In this document: piece by piece, positions 10,574-20,004 of the stretch
Layout of the letters: each line of letters begins with the position of its first letter
How positions within the stretch are numbered: the stretch's first letter is position 1
The notes under the pieces: model-generated
The model's database searches: none
What the model was told of the DNA's origin: nothing
The model's input: the letters and a program-made list of their open reading frames with translations, nothing else
DNA from: Erinaceus europaeus
Lineage: Eukaryota; Chordata; Mammalia; Eulipotyphla; Erinaceidae
NCBI RefSeq assembly: GCF_950295315.1
Contig: NC_080185.1
Coordinates: forward strand, 43,877,237 to 43,941,236
DNA: 64,000 nucleotides
Reading direction: 5' to 3'
Translations under genes and position numbers: made by a program

Positions 10574-10692
10574 AGCAGGGGTAGATAACATAATGGTTAT
10601 GCAGAGACTCATTCCTGAGGCTCTGAAGTCCCAGGTTCATTCCCCTGTACCACCATAAACCAGAGCTGAGCAGTGGTCTGGTTAAAAAAAAA
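10574..10692 (+). mobile_element. SINE family D inside L1
   Basis: TAACATAATGGTTATGCAGAG and CCAGGTTCATTCCCC boxes, ending GCAGTGGTCTGG plus A run. Flanks AGATTTAGGG and AGATTTGGGG form an imperfect 10-bp TSD. Confidence 0.85.
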
Positions 10693-10969
10693 AAGATTTG
10701 GGGGTCTCCATTTCGGGAAAAAGCAAGTATGTCTATTTTAGGTATATTCCAGGGGGCCCATGACTTTACTAGTTTTCCCTTGAGCCTGACCTCTGATATG
10801 CATGTGGACCCAGGTTATTGTCTGGGCAAATGGTGTCATAGTTGGAGAAAGGACTTAGAAAGCTGGATCAGGGAAGAGAGTAGCTCCCAAATATGGGAAA
10901 CCTCCCACTGTTTTTATTCGTGACTTAACAGTGTTTGAGAAAATTGTAAGATTTCAGGGTTATAATTTT

Positions 10970-11215
10970 TTTAAATATTTATTTTATTTATTCCCTTTTG
11001 TTGCCCTTGTTGTTTTATTGTTGTAGTCGTTGATGGATAGGACAGAGAGAAATGGGGAGAGGGAGGGGAAGACAGAGAGGAGGAGAGAAAGATAGACACC
11101 TGCAGACCTGCTTCACCCCTGCATGTGGGGAGCCGGGGTTCGAACCGGGATCCTTATGCCGGTCCTTGTGCCTTGCGCCACCTGTGCTTAGCCCGCTGCG
11201 CTACAGCCAACTCCC
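10970..11215 (-). mobile_element. SINE family A, TSD resolved
   Basis: Perfect 16-bp TSD TCAGGGTTATAATTTT at 10,954-10,969 and 11,216-11,231. Intact tRNA-like head (GGTTCGAACCGGG in antisense). Confidence 0.93.
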
Positions 11216-11325
11216 TCAGGGTTATAATTTTACACCCATATATCAGGTATGAGAGAGTTACCACACCCTCCACTGCAGTTCTGTGTTCCCCCCTCCAAGG
11301 GTCAGTGTAGCTGCCATTTTTTTTG

Positions 11326-11609
11326 CCTCCAGGGCTATTGCTGGGACTCAGTGCCTGCACCATGAATCCACTGCTCCTGGAGGCCTTTCCCCCCCCTTTT
11401 GTTGCCCTTATTGTTGTGGCCTTGTTGTGGTTATTATTGTTATTGATGTTGATGTCATTCGTTGTTGGATAGGACAGAGAAAAATCAAGAGAGGAGGGGA
11501 AGACAGAGAAGGGGAGAGAAGGATAGACACCTGCAGACCTGCTTCACTACTTGTGAAGCGACTCCCCTGCAGGTAGGGAGCTGGGGGTTCAAACTGGGAT
11601 TCTTGCACT
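11326..11609 (-). mobile_element. SINE family A with extension module, 5'-truncated
   Basis: Perfect 16-bp TSD GCTGCCATTTTTTTTG at 11,310-11,325 and 11,610-11,625. The tRNA-like head is cut off just after the B box, so this copy lacks an A box. Confidence 0.93.
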
Positions 11610-11905
11610 GCTGCCATTTTTTTTGTAAGTTCATGCACATCAATCATCTGGATTCCATTTATGATGAAAACGACCCAGTCATTGTCCTTCACTTCCTTTT
11701 TTACCTCACAGTCACCTCCAGTTCTATCCCTTTTGTCCCAGATGATACAATCTCACCTTTTTTGATTGCAGAGCAGTGTTTTGTTAAATATGTATCCTGT
11801 GACTCCATCTAGTCATCCATCATTGGGCATTTAGGTTACTTCCACATTTTGGCTTTTGTAAATGGTGCAGCAGCTATGAGCATAGGGGTGCACATATCCT
11901 TTTTG

Positions 11906-12286
11906 GTATACGTGTATGTCACTCAGCTATTAAGAATGATGAAGTCACCTTCTTCACCTCATCTTGTTTGGAGCTTGAAGGAGTCATGTTAAGTGAAATA
12001 AGCCAGAAAGAGAAGAATGAATATGGGATAATCTCACTCATAGGCAGACCTTAAGAAACAAGAACAGAAAGGGGAAACACAAAGTATAACTAGGACTGGT
12101 TTGGTGCATTGCACCAAAGCAAAGGACTCTGGGGAAGGAGGACAGGGAAAGGGGTGAGGGTGAAGAGGGGCTTTCAGTTCCTGGTACATGATGATGGAAA
12201 AGGACCTAGGTTGCAGGTGAGAATGTTTTGCGAACACCTATCATGGAGAGATGAGAAATTGTACCCGTGTACCCAAAACTACTGTA
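11906..12286 (+). mobile_element. L1 3' UTR fragment, sense
   Basis: ACTCAGCTATTAAGAATGAT, GTGAAATAAGCCAGAAAG, TGGGATAATCTCACTCATAG and TTGGTGCATTGCACCAAAG run in sense order and match 26,092-26,458. It abuts the antisense L1 on its left head to head. Confidence 0.75.
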
Positions 12287-12288
12287 GG

Positions 12289-12576
12289 GAGTCGGGCAGT
12301 AGCGCAGCGAGTTAAGCGCAGGTGGCACAAAGCGCAAGGACCTGAGTAAGGATCCTGGTTCGAGCCCCCAGCTCCCCACCTGCAGGGCAGTCGCTTCACA
12401 AACAGTGAAGCAGGTCTAAAGGTATCTATCTTTCTCTCCCCCTCTCTGTCTTCCCCTACTTTCTCCATTTCTCTCTGTCCTAACAACCATGACATCAATA
12501 ACAACAATAATAACTACAACAATAAAATAACAAGGCTAACAAAAGGGAATAAGTAAGTAAATAAAATTTTTAAAAA
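12289..12576 (+). mobile_element. SINE family A
   Basis: Close to consensus at the head: GGGCAGTAGCGCAGCGAGTT and GGTTCGAGCCCCCAGC. Complete to the AAGTAAATAAAA tail. Confidence 0.92.
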
Positions 12577-12721
12577 GATTTTATTTATTTATTTATGAGA
12601 AAGCTAGTAGAAGAGAGAGAAAGACCCAGATTTCACTCTGGTACATGTGTTGCCGGGGATTGAACTCGGGACCTCATGCTTGAGAGTTTACTTTATCCAC
12701 TGCAACATCTCCCAGACCACT
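12577..12721 (-). mobile_element. SINE family C
   Basis: Antisense CACTCTGGTACATGTGTTGC, GGGGATTGAACTCGGGACC and CATGCTTGAGAGTTTACTTT. Its tail meets the A SINE's tail directly. Confidence 0.88.
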
Positions 12722-12734
12722 CCTCTCCTTTTAT

Positions 12735-12791
12735 TTCTTTTTCTTTATTTCTTTCTTTCTTTTTCTTTTCTCTTTCTTTCTTTCTTCCTTC

Positions 12792-12838
<47 letters not shown>
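12735..12838. repeat. (TTTC)n microsatellite
   Basis: About 100 bp of TTTC units. It is the expanded antisense tail of the SINE that follows. Confidence 0.95.
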
Positions 12839-12847
12839 TTTGTTTTT

Positions 12848-13188
12848 TTTACTCCAGGGTTGTTGCTGGGGCTCAGTGCCTGCACCATGAATCCACTGCT
12901 CCTGGAGACCATTTTTCCCCCTTTTGTTGCCCTTGTTGTTGTAGCCTTGTTGTGGTTATTATTGTTATTGTTGATGTCATTCGTTGTTGGATAGGACAGA
13001 GAGGAATGGAGAGAGGAGGGGAAGACAGAGAGGTGGAGAGAAAGATAGACATCTGCAGACCCACTTCACCGCCTGTGAAGTGACTCCCCTGCAGTTGGGG
13101 AGCCGGGTCCTGTGAACCGGGATCTTATGCGGGTCTTTGCGCTTGGCGCAATGTGCGCTTCACCCGCTGCTCTATTGCCTGAACCCCC
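12848..13188 (-). mobile_element. SINE family A with extension module
   Basis: Module (ACTCCAGGGTTGTTGCTGGG to CTCCTGGAGACC), tail, TC block and a diverged head containing CCTGTGAACCGGGATC. Confidence 0.9.
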
Positions 13189-13383
13189 ATAAATAAATAT
13201 TAAAAAAACTGTACTGTAAACCACTAACCTTCCAATTAAAAGAAACAGCACTCCCAATACCTGTAATGTAGCCCAGCCCAATTAATCAGAATCTCTGATG
13301 GCTGTGCCTGGTCAGGTGTTACTATTGATTAAATCAATTAAATTTCCTTTGTGCAGCCCAAGTTGAGAACTGCTGCTCTAGAG

Positions 13384-13613
13384 CAGGGGTGGGGAGGTAT
13401 TTTTTTTTTTTCTGCCAAGGGTCATTTGAGTATGGATAAGATCATTTGTGGCCCATAGAAAAGTATTGACTCAAAAATTAATGCCTAAAGGTGCTATGAG
13501 AAAAACTCCTACATTTATTGAAATTTGAGTCCTACCTGTGGTTGCCTTGGCAGGGACAGACCAAATTATCCTGCAGGCTATAACAGGGCGTGGACTGGAC
13601 ACCCCCCCTCCTG
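13384..13613 (+). mobile_element. Non-autonomous hAT-type DNA transposon (MITE)
   Basis: The 230-bp element starts CAGGGGTGGGGAGG and ends CCCCCCCTCCTG, imperfect terminal inverted repeats. It is flanked by a perfect 8-bp duplication CTCTAGAG (13,376-13,383 and 13,614-13,621), the TSD length of hAT transposases. There is no transposase reading frame. Internal GGTCATTTGAGTATGGAT and CCTACCTGTGGTTGCCTTGG are shared with a second copy at 37,792. Orientation is arbitrary. Confidence 0.87.
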
Positions 13614-13635
13614 CTCTAGAGTATAAAGGCATAAA

Positions 13636-13978
13636 TATATACAGGGTTGAGTCAAGGGTTTTGGTTTATGTGGCGGAGAAGAAGTAACTGTGGATACAAC
13701 AAGTGTCTCTATGAAATCATCCGTAGACTCAGTCCCGGGGAGTCCTACCTGGTTTGCCATCCGGGAGACATTGGTCTAAGGAACTACAGGGGAACACACC
13801 TTAAAATATCCGTGTCGTCTAAAACACAGTAGGAACACAAGGAGACAGCAACTTTGGATTTGGCAACAACACCGGCAGTCTTGGTGATGACGACTCCTTT
13901 ATTCAGCAAGTTTTCATTGAGTGCCTGTACTATGTGTCATGCATTAGCCTAGGTACTAAGGTTATATGGGGGGGAAAA
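13636..13978. other. Unassigned DNA
   Basis: No repeat family or conserved coding pattern recognised. It has higher local complexity than the flanks. Confidence 0.45.
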
Positions 13979-13980
13979 AT

Positions 13981-14140
13981 CAGGGCTGGGGAGATGCATA
14001 ATGGTGAATGCAAGAAGACTTTCATGCCTGAGGCACCAAAGTCTCAGGTTCAATTCCAAGTACCACTACAAACCAGAGCAGAGGGATTCCTCTCATTCTC
14101 TCTCTTTATCTCTATCTCATTAAAATAAACAAACTAAAAA
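13981..14140 (+). mobile_element. SINE family D
   Basis: GGCTGGGGAGATGCATAATGG head and CAGGTTCAATTCCAAG B box, with a TC tract and TTAAAATAAAC tail. Confidence 0.85.
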
Positions 14141-14159
14141 TTTTAAAAAGAATATATAT

Positions 14160-14428
14160 ATTTGCCTCTAGGGTTATTGATCAGGTTCAGTGCTGGCACT
14201 AGGAATCCATTGCTTCTGGCAGCCTTTTTTTTTTTTTTTTCATTTTATTGGATAGGACAGAGAGAAATTGAGGGGGAGCTAGAGAGGGAGAGAGAAAGAT
14301 AGACATCTTCAGACCTGCTTCAATGCTTGGGAAACTACCCCCCTGCAGGTGGGAAGGCAGGGGTTCAAACCTGGATCCTTGCACTTAGTACGATGTGTGC
14401 TTAACCAGGTACACCACTGCCTGTCCCC
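14160..14428 (-). mobile_element. SINE family B with extension module
   Basis: Antisense module (GCCTCTAGGGTTATTGATCA), T run, GATAGGACAGAGAGAAATTG, GGGTTCAAACCTGG and ACCAGGTACACCACTGCC head. Confidence 0.85.
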
Positions 14429-14873
14429 TGAATAATATATTTTGTAAAAAGAAAAAAGATTGACAAGGTCCTCCTTTCTCTCTTCGATCCATGAATTCCC
14501 GTCCAAACAAAGTACCACGAGGTAGTGACATGTACCATACAAAGCATCCATTACAGAGAGTATTATGACTGAGAATGAATAGATGCCGATTTGGGCTACT
14601 GGGGTTAAGTTGCTGTCTGTCGGCAGTGGTGGTGGGGGTGGATTTAAATCAAGTTAAGAAGCCAATCGTATGGAATTCATGGAATAAAACATTCTAGGCA
14701 AAGGCGATAGCAAATATACATGAAGGTAGGAGCAAGGTTGGTATGTCTGAAGTGTGGCATGTTCCAGTGTGGCTGGAACAGAGTGAAGAGGGAATGGTAC
14801 AAGATGAAGTTCTAGAGGTTGTCAGAGTTCAGGTCAGTTCCAGCCTCCCAAATCATGGTAGAGAGTCTGATTC
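14429..14873. other. Unassigned DNA
   Basis: No feature recognised apart from a short GGTGGTGGGGGTGG run near 14,627. Confidence 0.45.
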
Positions 14874-14875
14874 TG

Positions 14876-15056
14876 GGAGGCCAGGCAGTAGCACACCTGG
14901 TTGAGTGCGCACATTATCACATGGCCTCAGTCCCCACCTGCAGGGGGGATGCTTCATGAGCAGTAAATCAGGGCTGCAGGTGTCTGTATGAATTTGCCTC
15001 TCTATCTCTCCCTTCCTTCTTAATTTCTCTCTGTCCTATCAAATAAAAGCAAGGGT
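14876..15056 (+). mobile_element. SINE family B, internally deleted
   Basis: GGCCAGGCAGTAGCACACC head. The B-box region is lost (CACATGGCCTCAGTCCCC). The remaining blocks are in order. Confidence 0.8.
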
Positions 15057-15059
15057 AAG

Positions 15060-15352
15060 GGGGCTGGGCAGTGGTACACCTGGTTAAGCACAGGTATTAC
15101 CATGTGCAAGGACCCAGCTTCAAGCCCCCATTTTGTACCTGAAGAGGGGACACTTCCCAAGTGGTGAAGCAGGTCTGCAGGTGTCTATCTTTCTCTCTCC
15201 CTCTCTATCTCCTCTTTTGCTCTCCCTATTTATGACCTCTGCCCTTCTCAATTTCTCTCTATCTCATTCTATGATATAGAAGGAAAAAATGGATGGCCGC
15301 TGGGAGCAGCAGATCTGTAGTGCAGGTATCCAGCCCCAGTAGATAATCCAAG
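15060..15352 (+). mobile_element. SINE family B with extension module
   Basis: It directly follows another B copy in the same orientation. Module at 15,291-15,350 (GGCCGCTGGGAGCAGCAG). Confidence 0.85.
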
Positions 15353-15566
15353 TTATTGTTTGAGGAGGTGATGTCATGGCTGGAAAAGGTACAGAAAGCT
15401 GGATCAGGGAAGAGAGTAGCTCCCTAATATGGGGAAGGGGTGTACATACTGTTGACTGTAAACCCCATCAATTTGATTTGGTCTGGGGCCCATATTCAGT
15501 TTAGGAGCCTATGTGCTCTGCATCCCTGTAGATCTGAGTTCACATTCTGTGGTCATGAGTAGATTT
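15353..15566 (-). mobile_element. L1 3' UTR fragment
   Basis: AGAAAGCTGGATCAGGGAAG, GAGTAGCTCCCTAATATGGG and a TCTGTGGTCATGAGT stretch match 10,840-10,900 and 60,030-60,200. Confidence 0.75.
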
Positions 15567-15851
15567 TTTAAAAATATTTATTTTATTTATTTATTCCCTT
15601 TTGTTGCCCTTGTTGTTTTATTGTTGTAGTTATTATTTTTGTTGTCGTTGTTGGATAGGACAGAGAGAAATGGAGAGAGGAGGGGAAGACAGAGAGGGGG
15701 AGAGAAAGATAAACACCTGCAGACCTGCTTCAACACCTGTGAAGCGATTTCCCTGTAGGTGGAGAGCCGGGGGCTTGAACCGGGATCCTTATACCGGCCC
15801 TTGTGCTTTGCACCACTTGCGCTTAACCCGCTGCTCTACCGACCAACTCCC
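15567..15851 (-). mobile_element. SINE family A, TSD resolved
   Basis: Perfect 16-bp TSD GGTCATGAGTAGATTT at 15,551-15,566 and 15,852-15,867. Complete antisense copy. Confidence 0.93.
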
Positions 15852-15940
15852 GGTCATGAGTAGATTTCAGGTTCAGAGAAAAAAAAAACTAGTATAGCCA
15901 CAGGCCCTTTGAAATATAACTAAAATATGCCTACTAGCTA

Positions 15941-16425
15941 TCTACAAAATGGAGGCTGCCCCCCCCCCCAACTCTTCATATGCACTATTCCAGCCTTTAG
16001 GTCCATGATTGGTCAATAATTTTTTGGCTTTGTATGTTAACTTTCTTTTCAGCCACCAGGTTCCAGACGCTACCATGATGCCAACCAGACTTCCCTGGAC
16101 AGATGACCCCACCAATATGTCCTGGAGCTCCACTTCCCCAGAGCCCCACCCCACTAGGGAAAGAGAGAGGCAGGCTGGGAGTATGGATCGACCTGTCAAC
16201 GCCCATGTTCAGCGGGGAAGCAATTACAGAAGCCAGACCTTCTACCTTCTGCATCCCACAATGAACTTTTTGGGTCCATACTCCCAGAGGGTTAAAGAAT
16301 AGGAAAGTTATCAGGGGAGTGGATGGGATACGGAGACCTGGTGGTGGGAATTGTGTGGAGTTGTACCCCTCTTATCCTATGATTTTGTCAATATTTCCTT
16401 TTTATAAATAAAAAAAATAACTAAA
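15941..16425 (+). mobile_element. L1 3' UTR, sense
   Basis: Sense-strand 3' terminus of the main L1 family: TTAGGTCCATGATTGGTCAA, CCACCAGGTTCCAGACGC, GGGAGTATGGATCGACC and GGTGGTGGGAATTGTGTGG, ending in TATAAATAAAAAAAA. This copy shows the polyadenylated end clearly. Confidence 0.88.
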
Positions 16426-16429
16426 ATTC

Positions 16430-16505
16430 ATAGTTTTTACATGGTACCAGAGAATGGACCTAGGATCTCATTTATGTGTTTTACCACTGAGTCATCCCCC
16501 TGGCC
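16430..16505 (-). mobile_element. Old SINE fragment, family F
   Basis: Reads antisense as GGGCCAGGGGGATGACTCAG followed by TGGTAAAACAC: a tRNA-like head with A-box-like core. Short and diverged. Confidence 0.5.
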
Positions 16506-16574
16506 CAGTTTTCATTTTTAGAGAGTTGGAAAGGAGAGAAAACACATAAAATCACTCCAATACCCATTGTATTC

Positions 16575-16665
16575 TCCTTATTGTTCTAATGTTTGTGGTC
16601 ATCAAACCCAGGGTCTCATCCATATAAAGTAAAGTCTACCACTGAACTACCTCCTTGGCCCCAAA
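16575..16665 (-). mobile_element. Old SINE fragment, family F
   Basis: Antisense GGCCAAGGAGGTAGTTCAGT then GGTAGA, with CCTGGGTTTGATGACC as B-box region. A second, independent fragment of the same head type. Confidence 0.5.
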
Positions 16666-16829
16666 AGTTTGAATTTTAATCTAAGGCTGATAGTTACTGA
16701 ATGATATTCAATAGGGAGATGAAAAGACCTAATTTATATTTAAAAGGATAATTTGCAGGCTAGCTACAGTTGTCAAAAATCATTTGTAGACCAGGGAACT
16801 AACTCAACATGTACTATTATTTTTTTACT

Positions 16830-17240
16830 ATTATCAAAGCATTTGTTTTATTTTTAATTTTTTATTTTTATGTTATAGAATTACATGTTGACAGGGGTAT
16901 GAATCCACACGATTCCCACCACTGGAGTTCTGAATCTTCACTCTCCCCACTGCAATCCACCACAGTTCCCCTAAGGTTGTAGACATGGGCCAACCATCTT
17001 CTCTACAGCTGTCTGTCCACATTTATACATAGTTGCCCCTTCTTTTTTCTGATTCAATCCTCTCTTCCCCTCTAAGCCACTCATAACATCATAGCTACCT
17101 CCATATGTCCCTCTCCTTTTCCTTCTCTCTCTCTGGATGCTGATGCAGCTGGAGTGCAGAGCCCTCTTATCTTCATCCTATCACTTCTCCTTTCTGGGAA
17201 TATGGATCAAGGTTGTTTATGGGGAGCATGTACTAGTATT
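16830..17240 (-). mobile_element. L1 3' UTR (older variant)
   Basis: Antisense CACACGATTCCCACCACTGG, GATGCAGCTGGAGTGCAGAG and GGGAATATGGATCAAGG. Colinear with 20,005 onwards, 29,215 and 49,960. Confidence 0.75.
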
Positions 17241-17295
17241 TGTATCAGTCTTAGTATCAACATGCTTGAGACCCCAAGGTCAACATGTATTAGTA

Positions 17296-17400
17296 TTTAA
17301 ATAATTTATTTATTAGAGACAAAGAAATTTTGACAGGGAATAATATCTTTCTCTCCCCATGTGTATGTATAGGCATATATATACATATATATATACATAC

Positions 17401-17456
<56 letters not shown>

Positions 17457-17535
17457 GCATTATGCAGCATTACTTCACCACTCATGCAGCTTCCCACCCC
17501 ATCAGGTGGGGACCAAGGGCTTGAATGGAGGTCCT
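17296..17535 (-). mobile_element. SINE family B with microsatellite expansion
   Basis: Tail and head (TTCACCACTCATGCAGCTTCC, GGGCTTGAATGGAGGTCC) flank a (TA)n(GA)n stretch at 17,375-17,455 that has replaced the TC block. Confidence 0.75.
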
Positions 17536-17564
17536 AGTAGTATTAGTATTAATATTAGTATTAG

Positions 17565-17850
17565 TATATCTGAGATCCTGGAGTCCCAGGTACAATCACT
17601 CACACCACCATAAGCCTGAACTTAGTAGTGTTCTTGTCTCTTTCCCTCTTTCTGTCTCTGTCTCTCTCTCTCTCTGCCTGTCTCATAAAAACATATATTG
17701 ACAAAAAGAAAATCATGTGACATGGGAGGTGGTACAATGGATAAAGTTGGACTGTAAAGCATGAGGTCTCAAGTTCAACTGGTGTCATGGCATGTGAATT
17801 TCTGGTTCCCAGTCCCCTCCCCCCTCCACCTCCCCCCCATGAACAGAAAA
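17565..17850 (+). mobile_element. Two partial SINEs, D then C
   Basis: 17,565-17,700 retains the 3' half of D (CCCAGGTACAATCACTC, TC tract). 17,718-17,850 is a C head (GGAGGTGGTACAATGGATAA) with an altered 3' end rich in C. Confidence 0.65.
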
Positions 17851-17859
17851 ATCATTTGG

Positions 17860-18382
17860 ATTGTTATAATAATGGTAACCAGGAGAACAATCAGTAGGGT
17901 TACTTGTAATAATGCCATAAGTTATGGTGATGGTTGGGTTGGGGTGATAACTGTAGACTTGGAAGGAAGTTGACATGTTTAAAATGTGTTATGGATGTTG
18001 AATATAGAGGATTGATAGATAAATTGACATGAGGGTGAAGTAGAGAGGTACCAAGTGCCAGTGGTGTTGGCAGTAAGCTTCACAGTGGTATTGTTGAGGA
18101 TAAAAGCTCCACAGGCAATGGTACTTTCAGCTCAAGCCTCCGCTCATGTGACCTTCATGGGCATTGTTGACATTCTAACTGCTCATGGTGATGACAGGAA
18201 CAGGAGGCATCATTACTGAAAGAAAATGGCAGACACCACATGGCAACAAAGCAGACTCATTTATAGAACATATGTGAGATAGCCTCTGGGTACTTATTTC
18301 CAGAAATACAATACTTGAGAAAAACTTAAGAAGGCTTATTTATAACTTCTGCTGAGCAGATGGGAGTGCAGTCAGATACACC
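17860..18382. other. Unassigned DNA
   Basis: Unique-looking; no gene or repeat recognised. Confidence 0.45.
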
Positions 18383-18384
18383 GT

Positions 18385-18800
18385 TTTTTTTTAAATTTAT
18401 TATTTCTTTATTGGGGAATTAATGTTTTACATTCGACAGTAAATACAACAGTTTGTACATGCATAGCATTTCCCAGTTTTCCATATGACAATACAACCCC
18501 CACTAGGTCCTCTGTCATCCTTTTCCAGGACCTGTACTCTCCCCCCAACTCACCCCAGAGTCTTTTACTTTGGTGCAATATGCCAATTCCAGTTCAGTTC
18601 AGGTTCTACTTGTGTTTTCTCTTCTGATTTTGTTTTTCAACTTCCGCCAGAGAGTGAGATCATCCCATATTCATCCTTCTGTTTCTGACTTATTTCACTT
18701 AACATGAATTTTTCAAGCTTCACCCAAGATTGACTGAAAGCGGTGAAGTCACCGTTTTTTTAATAGCTGAGTAGTATTCCACTGTGTAAGATAACACCAT
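18385..18800 (-). mobile_element. L1 3' UTR, second subfamily
   Basis: The longest copy of this subfamily: antisense TTTATTGGGGAATTAATG start, CCCCCACTAGGTCCTCTGTC, GAGTCTTTTACTTTGGTGCA, then GCTGAGTAGTATTCCACTGT, a block typical of mammalian L1 3' regions. Confidence 0.82.
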
Positions 18801-19192
18801 TTTGTTATTGTGCATCTGATCCCGTATTATCCATAAGCTGCTCTGACACAATGCATTGAGATTGTACTAAAAAGAGGTTCCAGTTGGTAAAGATTTCCCA
18901 CGCCAACTATGCAAACATTAAGATTTTTCTATTATAATCAATGTAGAAATTTTCAGATAGATTATAATAAAGACTCAAGATAATACAGAAGTTAAAGGCT
19001 GGTTGTCTTCTAGCCATGTTCCCCCATAGGAGGGAACTAAAATGAATACTTTAGTGAGTTTCTTTCAAAGTGTTTTTCCATGTTTTTAGGCATACAAAAT
19101 GTCTTTAATCTATCCTGTTAATTGATTACTAGTTGAAATGCATGTAGGTTTTGTTTCAAAATAATATTCATTTAGCTTTTCAAGCATTGTTT
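18801..19192. other. Unassigned DNA
   Basis: AT-rich and unique-looking, with no coding signature. Confidence 0.45.
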
Positions 19193-19194
19193 AT

Positions 19195-19497
19195 TTATTT
19201 ATTTGTTTATTTTTAATTGCCACTAAGGTTAGTGCTGGGGCTCAGTGCCAGCACTACAAATCCTCTGTTGCTGACAGTAATTTTTCTTCCCTTTTTTTCC
19301 CCTGTTCTATTTTATTTGACAAGACAGAGAGAAATTGAGAGGGGAGGGAGATATAGAGAAAGAGAGAAAGATACCTGCAGACCTGCTTCATAGCTTGTGA
19401 AGGGTCCTGGTTGCAGCTGGGAGAGTGGAAGCTCAAAGCCTGGTCCTTGTGCATGGTAACATATGCACTTAAGCGGTTGTGCCACTGCCTGGCCCTC
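19195..19497 (-). mobile_element. SINE family B with extension module
   Basis: Antisense module (AGTGCTGGGGCTCAGTGCC), GACAAGACAGAGAGAAATTG, CATAGCTTGTGAAGGG and GTGCCACTGCCTGGCCC head. The B-box region is rearranged. Confidence 0.82.
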
Positions 19498-19744
19498 AAG
19501 CCTTGCTTTCTTGTCTTCAACTTCCCAGTGTTGACATGTAGAGATGGTTCGTTGATCGTGATAATAATTTTCAAGTTATTGCCTGGGAAGTGGGCAGTTC
19601 AGGTAGTCAGGAAAACAGTATTGACTATGAGCAAGCCCAGGAACAGCTAATTGACTAGAAGGGCCCAGTGATCATGCATGCGACTATGAAAGTCACTGAA
19701 GACAGCAGCAGTATTTTTGGAGAACAAGAGTTAAGACGAATGGG

Positions 19745-19910
19745 CAGGGGTGACAGCATAATGTTTCTGAAAAAGACTTTTCTGCCCAAGACTCTGAAGT
19801 CCCAAGTTCAATCCCCAGCACCACCATAAACCAGAGCTCAACAGTGCTCTGGTCTCTCTGCGCATGTCTACCTCCCTCTGTATCTTTCATTAAAATAAAG
19901 AACATATATA
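19745..19910 (+). mobile_element. SINE family D
   Basis: GGGGTGACAGCATAATG head, CAAGTTCAATCCCCAGC B box and GCTCAACAGTGCTCTGG, with a TTAAAATAAAG tail. Confidence 0.85.
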
Positions 19911-20004
19911 TATTTTTTTATAGAAAGAGGTACTACTCATAGCAAAGTCATAGATGATGACTGAGGGCTAGATGGTGGCAGTAAGGTATTGAACTGGTGT
20001 TTTT

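Larger units (their letters stand above)
9810..10925 (-). mobile_element. L1 3' UTR with two nested SINEs
   Basis: An antisense copy runs from ATAAAGTGGAAATATTGACA through CACACAGTTCC, CTCTGGGAGTATGGACCC, GGTGCAGAAGGT and GAAAGCTGGATCAGGG. SINEs at 10,206-10,499 and 10,574-10,692 interrupt it, and its sequence resumes after each. Confidence 0.85.
10926..11905 (-). mobile_element. L1 3' UTR (older variant) with two nested SINEs
   Basis: Antisense blocks GTTACCACACCCTCCACTGC, GGGCATTTAGGTTACTTCC and CAGCAGCTATGAGCATAGG are in the order of mammalian L1 3' ends. SINEs at 10,970 and 11,326 are nested in it. Confidence 0.65.

Noticed and set aside
11626..12286. Second twin-primed L1 (antisense arm joined to sense arm at about 11,906)
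   Set aside because: The two arms cover overlapping parts of the L1 3' region and no enclosing TSD was found, so two abutting insertions are likelier.
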